Shown here: positions 6,505 through 11,726 of the stretch, one piece after another
Layout: every line of letters begins with the position of its first letter
Numbering within the stretch: the stretch's first letter is position 1
DNA from: JALZHR01 sp036389695
Lineage (GTDB): Bacteria; Acidobacteriota; Blastocatellia; Pyrinomonadales; Pyrinomonadaceae
Length of the DNA stretch: 12,685 nt
Direction of reading: 5' to 3'
Assembly: GCA_036389695.1 (NCBI GenBank)
Contig: DASVWG010000236.1
Span: 1-12,685, forward strand
Made by a program: the position numbers and the translations under genes
Notes under the pieces: model-generated
Databases searched by the model: none
What the model saw: only the letters and a program-made list of their open reading frames with translations
Told to the model about the DNA's origin: nothing

Positions 6505-6509
6505 AATTT

Positions 6510-8042
6510 TTAAGTTGGCGTTTCCAGTTTTTCGACAATTTTTTTGAACTTGTTTTCAAAACCCTGATGATTGCGATTGACGTTTGCGCCCAGAACAATC
6601 TCGTAAGCCTCGCTCAAATCCTTTTTCTGAATCAAAGCCCAGACGCGTTTGTGCGAAATAAAAAACACGAAAATCAGCGCGGCAATCAAACCAAAACCGC
6701 CGAAATACCACGCGATGAAAGCGCCGTGATACGGGTCGTATTTGATTGACAGAACGTGCGCCAGCGGAACTTTTTCAAAATCGGCGAGACGGAATTTGTA
6801 GCCCGCGACCGGCGCGCCGATTGGAATTCCGTCGGGCAGTTTATTGAAAAAAGCGTAGGCGTTTTTCTTTTCGCCCGCGGGCGTCGTGATATTCAGTTTC
6901 ACCGCCGGATTGTTGTAATCGGGCGAGCGCGTGTCGGCTTGACCTTTAGACAATGTGAAATCGGGAAAAAACGCTTCGTATTCGATATTCGTTCCGTCCG
7001 CCAGAGCGGTCGAGCCGTTGCGCGCCAGATTGATGTTTACAGGCTCGCCGCCGTTTTCCGGCATGAGCTCCAGCGTCATATTTCGCGCGCTGCCGACGGT
7101 GATGGCGCTGGCTTGAAAAAAGCGAAAACCGCGATAGCTGAAAGGTCTGTTTAACTGCACGTCCGCCGTCGTCGCGCCGTAATCGGGGTCGTCGATTTTT
7201 ATCTGCGTGCGCCAGTCGAGCGTGTTTTGAATTTCAATCGAGCCTTTCGGGTCAATCAGTTTCTGCTCGATGTCGGTGCAGGAAATTGTAAAGGGCAGCG
7301 CGACATTATAACGCTCGGTCTGCAAGCCCTGCGTGTTGTCCAAATCAAAATCGATAAGCTGAATCTCGTTCGTTTTCTGACCGGGCATCAGGCGCACGTC
7401 GGCGTCGAAACCGCTTTGCAGCGCGACAAAGTGTCCGAGAAACAAAGTCAAAAGCGCGACGTGAACGATATACGCGCCCAGACGATTCCATTTTCCGCTT
7501 TCGCCGAAAACGTAAACCCGGTTGTTTTTCTCCGTGACGCGCGTTTTCAAATTGTGTTTGCGAAAAACTTCGGCGATTTTTTCGGCGATTGCCTGCGGCG
7601 ATTCGCCGTGCATCGACAAATTCTCGTTGAATCTCTGATTCAGAAGCCACGCTTTTGAAGCGTCCCGTTTCGGCGTCCGAATATATTTCCACGCGCCCGG
7701 AAAACGGTCAATCGAAGCGAGCACGATATTTAAGGAAAGAACCAGCAGCAGAAAATTGAAATACCAGCTATGATAAATATCAAACAAGCCGAGATTGCCG
7801 AACAGCCATTTTTCCGCCGGCGTCAGCCCGGCGAAATACGTCTCAAAGCCCTGCACGTTTTGCTGGATGATTATCATTCCCAGAAAAGACAGAAAAACCA
7901 TCACGCACAGCAAAACGATGCCGAAGCGAACCGAGCTTATAAAATCCAGAAAGCGGTTCACAATCGGCTGAGATTTCGTTTTCGCTTTTGCTTCGGAAGT
8001 TTTCGGAACTTCTTTGACAACAGTTTCTTCTAAAGCGGACAT
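6510..8042 (-). CDS. resB: ResB/Ccs1 cytochrome c biogenesis protein (System II)
   Basis: The 510-residue protein has the ResB layout: a short cytoplasmic N-terminus, two membrane helices (about 40-60 and 93-112), a third containing IVHVALLTLFLGHF (192-205, conserved His 194), a large extracytoplasmic domain (about 210-438) with NRPFSYRGFRFFQAS (298-312), and a final helix (about 441-463) followed by SHKRVWA (463-469). ResB forms the heme lyase complex with ResC, chaperoning apocytochrome c while heme is attached on the outer face of the membrane. ATG 8042 is the start; the sequence before it shows no Shine-Dalgarno match. The gene heads a minus-strand operon resB-resC-TPR and is divergent from the BrnT gene, so its promoter should lie in 8043-8264. 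Confidence 0.94.
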   Translation of the reverse strand: MSALEETVVKEVPKTSEAKAKTKSQPIVNRFLDFISSVRFGIVLLCVMVFLSFLGMIIIQQNVQGFETYFAGLTPAEKWLFGNLGLFDIYHSWYFNFLLLVLSLNIVLASIDRFPGAWKYIRTPKRDASKAWLLNQRFNENLSMHGESPQAIAEKIAEVFRKHNLKTRVTEKNNRVYVFGESGKWNRLGAYIVHVALLTLFLGHFVALQSGFDADVRLMPGQKTNEIQLIDFDLDNTQGLQTERYNVALPFTISCTDIEQKLIDPKGSIEIQNTLDWRTQIKIDDPDYGATTADVQLNRPFSYRGFRFFQASAITVGSARNMTLELMPENGGEPVNINLARNGSTALADGTNIEYEAFFPDFTLSKGQADTRSPDYNNPAVKLNITTPAGEKKNAYAFFNKLPDGIPIGAPVAGYKFRLADFEKVPLAHVLSIKYDPYHGAFIAWYFGGFGLIAALIFVFFISHKRVWALIQKKDLSEAYEIVLGANVNRNHQGFENKFKKIVEKLETPT

Positions 8043-8264
8043 AAAATGCGAACGTCAGAACTTAAAGCGCGCAAAATACAAAGCAATTCGAATACCCTGA
8101 TTAATAAGACGGATTTCGCGCTTGATAGTCTAAAAAAAATCATAACTTATGCGGGTTTTATTGTCATCCCGCTAAAAATTAGTTTCTCTTTTGTGAAAAA
8201 GAAGTTTTGTTTGCGCGTTGCAGTTTGGAGAATTGCTTTGGCGAGGTTATTCTGAAAATTAAAG
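8043..8264. other. Divergent spacer between resB and brnT-like gene
   Basis: This 222-bp region should hold promoters in both directions but shows no strong -35/-10 pair. A short inverted repeat (GCGGG 8151-8155 and CCCGC 8168-8172, 12-nt loop) is the only clear symmetry and could be an operator for the toxin locus; support is weak. It is the only sizeable spacer between genes in the interior of the window with neither a 7-bp array nor a terminator. Confidence 0.4.
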
Positions 8265-8582
8265 GTGAAGCGCAAAAACAATACCGATGTAATTTTTAAT
8301 GGTTTTGAATGGAACAAAGAGAAAGGCAACGAGAACTTCAAAAAGCATAAAATTACTTTTGAAGAAGCCGCCACAGTTTTCGACGACCCGTTCTTTATTG
8401 TTTTCAAAGACCCGCAACATTCGTTTCGCGAGCAAAGATTTATTATAATCGGTTTATCGGACAATCTTCGCTATTTATTTGTAAGTTTTGCCGAGCGAGC
8501 GAGCCGAGCACGCATTATCAGCGCCAGAGAATTGACCGCGAAAGAAAGAAAAGATTATGAAAACAAAAGGCAAAAGTTCTGA
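8265..8582 (+). CDS. brnT: BrnT-family (DUF497) ribonuclease toxin
   Basis: The 105-residue protein matches BrnT throughout: FEWNKEKGNENFKKHKITF (14-32; family pattern FeWDexKaxxNxxKHxxxF), EEAATVFDDP (33-42), EQRFIIIG (56-63), RIISARE (83-89) and ERKDYEN (94-100). BrnT toxins have a RelE-like fold and cleave RNA. The start is GTG 8265; an in-frame TGA lies 9 bp upstream, so the N-terminus is settled within a few residues. The next gene begins 26 nt before this one ends, the usual tight toxin-antitoxin coupling. The expected antitoxin, BrnA with a ribbon-helix-helix domain, is not recognisable downstream. The pair lies directly ahead of ctaB on the same strand. Confidence 0.87.
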   Translation: MKRKNNTDVIFNGFEWNKEKGNENFKKHKITFEEAATVFDDPFFIVFKDPQHSFREQRFIIIGLSDNLRYLFVSFAERASRARIISARELTAKERKDYENKRQKF

Positions 8583-8853
8583 TGAAGGCTCGCGCGAAGA
8601 ATATAATCTTGATGAGCTTGAAATTGCCGCCGTCGGAAATGGCTGGAAGCGGGAAATTGCCTGGGCGGTTTGCGTAACATCAGAAGATAAAGCGCTTATT
8701 CCTTTAAAATTGTATAAAGTAGAATTTTATCCGCAGCTTTCAAAAGCTAAAGTCGTCGAAAAAAACGGCGAAGCGATTTTTTATCCGCAGGAATGGTTTC
8801 TGCCCGTAAAATTTGCCAAAAACGTCAAAAGCGTTTTGGAAAAAGTCGCTTAA
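8557..8853 (+). CDS. Putative non-canonical antitoxin partner of BrnT
   Basis: The 98-residue product overlaps the BrnT gene by 26 nt. The first 20 residues (MKTKGKSSDE, then SREEYNLDE) resemble the start of small proteins often encoded after DUF497 toxins, which begin with a charged stretch and an 'EEYDFS'-like motif. From residue 24 on I recognise no family: WKREIAWAVCV, KLYKVEFYPQLSKAKVV and a final KNVKSVLEKVA helix. There is no BrnA-type ribbon-helix-helix signature (RLDxDVLxWF). An antitoxin role is inferred from position and overlap only. It could also be a chimera of an antitoxin N-terminus and an unrelated domain. Its stop lies 9 bp before ctaB. Confidence 0.6.
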   Translation: MKTKGKSSDEGSREEYNLDELEIAAVGNGWKREIAWAVCVTSEDKALIPLKLYKVEFYPQLSKAKVVEKNGEAIFYPQEWFLPVKFAKNVKSVLEKVA

Positions 8854-8862
8854 ATTTTAGAA

Positions 8863-9765
8863 ATGGAAAATATCGCAACCGAAATTCAGGAAGCCAGAGC
8901 CGCGAACGTGCGCGAAAAAGCATCGGCTTATGTTGAGCTGACGAAGCCGCGCATCGCGTTTATGCTGGTTTTGACTGCCGCCGCCGGATTTTATCTCGGC
9001 TCGGACGGTAAAGGCTTCGACTGGGTTTTGTTTCTCAATTCGATGCTCGGCATCGCGTTTCTGGCGTTCGGCGTGGCGACGCTCAATCAGTTTATCGAGC
9101 GAAACATCGACGCGCTGATGGAAAGAACGGCGCGGCGCCCGCTGCCGTCGGGCAAATTAAACGGCGCGGAGGCTTTGATTTTCGGCATTCTGCTTTGTCT
9201 CGGCGCGGAAATTTATCTCGTTTTTCTGGTTAATATTTTGACGGCAATCTTAGGTTTGCTGGTTATCGTCGGCTACGTTTTGCTTTACACGCCTTTGAAG
9301 ACGCGGACATCCGTTTCGACGGCAATCGGCGCGTTTCCGGGCGCGATGCCGCCTTTGATGGGCTGGACTTCCGCCGCCGACGAAATCACCATCGGAGCGT
9401 GGATTTTGTTCGCGATGCTTTTCCTCTGGCAGTTTCCGCATTTTCTGGCGATTGCGTGGATGTATCGCGAGCAATACAAAAAAGCCGGAATCCTGATGCT
9501 GCCGGTCGTCGAGCCGGAAGGGAAAATTACGGCGCGGCAAATCGTCCTTTTCACCGTTTTGCTTTTGCCGGTCAGCCTCGCGCCGTATTTTATCGGTCTG
9601 GCGGGCTTGATTTATTTAGCGGGCGCGATACTTTTAGGCGGCTGGTTTTTGTTTTCGTCGATTCAGGCGGCGCGCGCCAAGTCGATTCCGCAGGCGCGAA
9701 AGCTTCTGCTCGTTTCGGTTTTATATTTGCCTTTGATTTTTGCCTTGATGGTTTTTAATCATTAG
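8863..9765 (+). CDS. ctaB: Protoheme IX farnesyltransferase (heme O synthase)
   Basis: The 300-residue UbiA-superfamily membrane protein converts heme B to heme O by adding a farnesyl group, needed for heme A/O oxidases. Key motifs are ELTKPR (25-30), NQFIERNIDALMERTARRP (75-93; the allylic-diphosphate and Mg-binding region), YTPLKTRTS (142-150), FPGAMPPLMGW (158-168) and WQFPHFLAIAWMYREQYKK (189-207). Length and about eight to nine membrane helices are normal for CtaB. ATG 8863 lies 9 bp after the putative antitoxin gene, so transcription may start upstream of brnT. No ctaA (heme A synthase) is in the window. A REP hairpin begins 8 bp after its stop. Confidence 0.96.
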   Translation: MENIATEIQEARAANVREKASAYVELTKPRIAFMLVLTAAAGFYLGSDGKGFDWVLFLNSMLGIAFLAFGVATLNQFIERNIDALMERTARRPLPSGKLNGAEALIFGILLCLGAEIYLVFLVNILTAILGLLVIVGYVLLYTPLKTRTSVSTAIGAFPGAMPPLMGWTSAADEITIGAWILFAMLFLWQFPHFLAIAWMYREQYKKAGILMLPVVEPEGKITARQIVLFTVLLLPVSLAPYFIGLAGLIYLAGAILLGGWFLFSSIQAARAKSIPQARKLLLVSVLYLPLIFALMVFNH

Positions 9766-9772
9766 TCATAAG

Positions 9773-9801
9773 GTCGGAACCGCCTGCGGTAGCGGGCGGT
9801 T
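9773..9801 (-). repeat. REP hairpin, copy 2 (inverted)
   Basis: In the minus orientation it has arms AACCGCCCGC and GCAGGCGGTT around TACC, with tail CCGAC. The core is identical to copy 1. It begins 8 bp after the ctaB stop and is head-to-head with copy 3, enclosing array E. Confidence 0.85.
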
Positions 9802-9811
9802 GAACGCGAAT

Positions 9812-9895
9812 GTTTCAGGTTTCTGGTTTCAAGTTCCAAGTTAAAACAATTGGCAAACTTGAAACCTGAAACTTGGAGCTTGAAACTTTTTTACT
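9812..9895. repeat. 7-bp-period inverted array E, enclosed by two REP hairpins
   Basis: The left arm has GTTTCAG, GTTTCTG, GTTTCAA and GTTCCAA (9812-9839); GTTAAAA and CAATTGG lie in the middle; the right arm has CAAACTT, GAAACCT, GAAACTT, GGAGCTT and GAAACTT (9854-9888). All are in one 7-bp register. With the outer REP pair the whole 9773-9926 segment is a nested inverted repeat filling the ctaB-cox3 spacer. Confidence 0.88.
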
Positions 9896-9897
9896 TA

Positions 9898-9926
9898 AAC
9901 CACCCGCTACCGCAGGTGGTTCTGAC
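9898..9926 (+). repeat. REP hairpin, copy 3 (abuts the cox3 start codon)
   Basis: Arms AACCACCCGC and GCAGGTGGTT surround TACC, with tail CTGAC. Relative to the other two copies a G-C pair in the stem is replaced by A-T on both sides, a compensatory change that supports a conserved hairpin. Its right arm holds AGGTGG (9914-9919), the only Shine-Dalgarno-like match before ATG 9930. Confidence 0.87.
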
Positions 9927-9929
9927 AGT

Positions 9930-10667
9930 ATGAGCTTAAAAGTCGGCACAGCCGAAACCTCTACCAATGTCGAGCCGGAAAAAAAACGAAGGCGCTCCAG
10001 TCTGAGCGGCGGCGGAAGTCCGGGCAACGGCGGGCGCAGGCGCGGCGGCGGCGGCGGTGACGACGGCGACAATCGAAACAAAGACCGGAATTTTGAGGAA
10101 ATCGAGGAATTTCGACCGAACAAGATGCGCGTCGCGATGTGGTTTACGCTTCTTGTCGTCGTGATGACCTTCGGCGGATTAATCAGCGCGTATATCGTTT
10201 TATCGACGAATCGAGACCTCGAATGGAAGCCTTTCGCTTTGCCGGTACAGGTTTGGATTAGCACGGCTTTGATAATCGCCAGCAGCATTTTTTACAAAAT
10301 AGCGCAGAATAATTTAAACCATGACCGGCAAAAAGCGGCGAAACAATGGCTCCTGGCGACGACCGTTTTGGGCGGAATGTTTATTTCGTCGCAGATTCTC
10401 CTGTGGTTTCTGCTTGCTCGCGCGGGCGTTTATATGCAGAGCAATCCGTATGCGGGATTTTTTTATATTCTCACGGCGGTTCACGCGCTGCACGTTTTAG
10501 GCGGCATCTGCGCGCTCGGTTACATCGTTTTGCGGGCGTGGCGCGAGACCGGTTCGGAAGAAGAACTCGCGCGGCGCAAAACTGCCGCGACGGTCGTCGG
10601 CTGGTATTGGCATTTTATGGACGGACTCTGGCTCGTTTTGCTTCTGCTGCTCGGATTATACAAATAA
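9930..10667 (+). CDS. ctaE: Heme-copper oxidase subunit III
   Basis: The 245-residue protein has about five membrane helices and subunit III motifs: MWFTLLVVVMTFGGLISAYIV (70-90), VHALHVLGGICALGY (184-198) and WYWHFMDGLWLVLLLLL (225-241). Subunit III stabilises subunit I and proton uptake in cytochrome c oxidase. The membrane Glu of classical subunit III (in 'SEvmfF') is absent here. Residues 18-55 form a cytoplasmic Arg/Gly/Asp-rich, probably disordered head, unusual for the family. I start at ATG 9930; the frame is open back to TTG 9873, but that extension only translates array E and REP copy 3 (KPPATAGG). Subunits I and II are not in the window. The gene lies between ctaB and the DUF420 gene on the same strand. 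Confidence 0.9.
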   Translation: MSLKVGTAETSTNVEPEKKRRRSSLSGGGSPGNGGRRRGGGGGDDGDNRNKDRNFEEIEEFRPNKMRVAMWFTLLVVVMTFGGLISAYIVLSTNRDLEWKPFALPVQVWISTALIIASSIFYKIAQNNLNHDRQKAAKQWLLATTVLGGMFISSQILLWFLLARAGVYMQSNPYAGFFYILTAVHALHVLGGICALGYIVLRAWRETGSEEELARRKTAATVVGWYWHFMDGLWLVLLLLLGLYK

Positions 10668-10681
10668 ATTTCAGACGAATA

Positions 10682-11218
10682 ATGATAAATACCGCCGCGC
10701 CGCAGGAAAAAAAATCGCTGCTCCTGATAAATCTTCTATCGGTCGTCGTGCCGCTCGCGGTGGCGATTTTGCTTTCGTTTCCGAATAAACTCGATTTGGG
10801 CGCGTGGACGAAAAATCTCGCGCACGCTATCGGCATCGTCAATACGCTGACCTCGATTCTTTTGATTTGCGGATGGATTTTGATACGACGAAACAAGCCT
10901 GAGCTTCATCGCGTCGTGATGACGGCGGCTTTTGCGCTGGGCGGCTTGTTTCTGATTTTTTACGTCACTTATCATCTGTCGAATCCCGCCAATCGTTTTG
11001 CGGGCGAAGGCTTTGTGCGCTACGTTTATCTGTTCGTTTTAATGACGCATATCGGCTTGTCGCTCGTCGTTTTGCCGCTGGTCTTGCGGGCGATGTTTTT
11101 CGCCGTGACCGGACAATTTGCGCGGCATAAATCAATCGTCAGGTTCGCTTATCCGATTTGGTTATACGTTTCCTTGAGCGGCGTCGCGGTTTATTTTCTG
11201 CTCTATCATATTTATTAA
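10682..11218 (+). CDS. DUF420 / CtaM (YozB)-like oxidase assembly membrane protein
   Basis: The 178-residue protein with about five membrane helices fits DUF420: KPELHRVVMTAAFALGGLF (72-90), YVTYHLS (94-100), a GFVRYVYLFVLMTHIGLS segment (110-127) and FARHKSIVRFAYPIWLYVS (146-164). Conserved histidines are at 48, 76, 98, 123 and 149. The Staphylococcus aureus relative CtaM is needed for a functional aa3-type oxidase, so an assembly role beside ctaB and subunit III is consistent. I chose ATG 10682, 14 bp after the subunit III stop. The frame is open back to 10346, but that part runs inside the subunit III gene and has no membrane-protein character. No terminator is obvious before the promoter at 11226. 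Confidence 0.9.
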   Translation: MINTAAPQEKKSLLLINLLSVVVPLAVAILLSFPNKLDLGAWTKNLAHAIGIVNTLTSILLICGWILIRRNKPELHRVVMTAAFALGGLFLIFYVTYHLSNPANRFAGEGFVRYVYLFVLMTHIGLSLVVLPLVLRAMFFAVTGQFARHKSIVRFAYPIWLYVSLSGVAVYFLLYHIY

Positions 11219-11225
11219 TTTTTGC

Positions 11226-11255
11226 TTGCGCGCGCCGTGTAAAAAATGCTATATT
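11226..11255 (+). promoter_or_regulatory. Extended -10 promoter for the riboswitch RNA
   Basis: TGCTATATT (11247-11255) is an extended -10 box (TGnTATATT). A partial -35, TTGCGC (11226-11231), lies 18 bp before the -10 hexamer. Transcription would begin near 11262, at the 5' edge of the riboswitch. Confidence 0.5.
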
Positions 11256-11261
11256 TTTCAC

Positions 11262-11445
11262 GTTGAAAAGTTGTCGCTGAAGTTACTTCGAAAGAAGTAG
11301 CGCGGGGGAACCAAAGTAAGTTTTACTAACTCCAAAAGGTGAAACAAACAGGGGCGTAGCGTCATTTCATGGTTGACGCGGGAAACTTCTTCTTTCCTAG
11401 CCCGGCAGCTAACCTCGTAAGCTATGGTGAAGAAGGTCACGAAAA
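11262..11445 (+). promoter_or_regulatory. c-di-AMP riboswitch (ydaO/yuaA class)
   Basis: The conserved blocks of the ydaO/yuaA aptamer occur in order and orientation: GTCGCTGAAG (11273-11282), AGCGCGGGGGAACCA (11299-11313), AAAGGTGAAAC (11335-11345), AGGGGCGTAGCG (11350-11361), CTAGCCCGGCAG (11398-11409), CTAACCTCGTAAGC (11409-11422) and the closing GAAGAAGG (11429-11436), which can pair with CTTCTTC (11387-11393). This class binds cyclic di-AMP and usually turns off cell-wall, osmotic or potassium genes. The ends are approximate. No plus-strand gene follows: the RNA runs into a palindromic terminator, a MITE-like element and then the 3' end of a minus-strand gene. Identification rests on motif order, not on a covariance-model score. 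Confidence 0.85.
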
Positions 11446-11534
11446 AGTTTTGCCGTTTCTGGTAGGTGCGATTTCGTTAACTTTGCGCCTTTTATTTTTC
11501 AACAAATCCTAAAAGACTCCGGTCTTCTCAAACG

Positions 11535-11564
11535 AAAACTCCGTATCACGTGATACGGAGTTTT
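11535..11564. terminator. Perfect palindromic, probably bidirectional terminator
   Basis: The 15-nt arms AAAACTCCGTATCAC and GTGATACGGAGTTTT abut without a mismatch; a few central bases must form the loop. A T-tract ends the right arm on each strand, so it can stop both the riboswitch RNA (plus) and read-through from the M1 peptidase gene (minus). A small AGAC/GTCT stem with a UNCG-type loop (11514-11525) precedes it. This is the likely expression platform of the riboswitch. Confidence 0.85.
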
Positions 11565-11572
11565 TGCTTTTA

Positions 11573-11690
11573 CGGCAGAAACGCGACAGTTATGAAGCGT
11601 GTTCAAGTTTAGTGATTCGGCATGTTGATTGGAATTCGTATTTCCAATATTTAATCTTAAAACACGCTCCATCACTGTCGCGTTTCTGCC
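11573..11690. mobile_element. MITE-like 118-bp inverted-repeat element
   Basis: The terminal arms are about 33 nt (11574-11606 and 11656-11690). They share GGCAGAAACGCGACAGT, then ATG and AGCGTGTT with single mismatches between. The centre has its own hairpin (ATTGGAA with TTCCAAT, about 11629-11648). TTTTA flanks both sides (11568-11572 and 11691-11695), a possible 5-bp target duplication. There is no coding capacity. It could instead be a structured RNA or a deleted insertion sequence. Confidence 0.6.
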
Positions 11691-11726
11691 TTTTAAATAT
11701 CCTAAAAAATCAGTGTCCCATTCTTA

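Noticed and set aside
8184..8204. Possible operator hairpin TTCTCTTTT / AAAAAGAAG before brnT
   Set aside because: Only the inner four pairs are good; it is an A/T-run coincidence at this length.
8046..8255. 69-residue plus-strand frame in the resB-brnT spacer
   Set aside because: No ribosome-binding site or domain, and it would occupy the divergent promoter region.
9873..9929. Upstream extension of the subunit III frame from TTG 9873
   Set aside because: It would only translate array E and REP copy 3 (KPPATAGG). ATG 9930 follows the repeats directly and has the only Shine-Dalgarno-like match.
10346..10681. Upstream part of a long plus-strand frame joined to the DUF420 gene
   Set aside because: It runs inside the subunit III gene in another frame and is Arg-rich without family features; the DUF420 protein is complete from ATG 10682.
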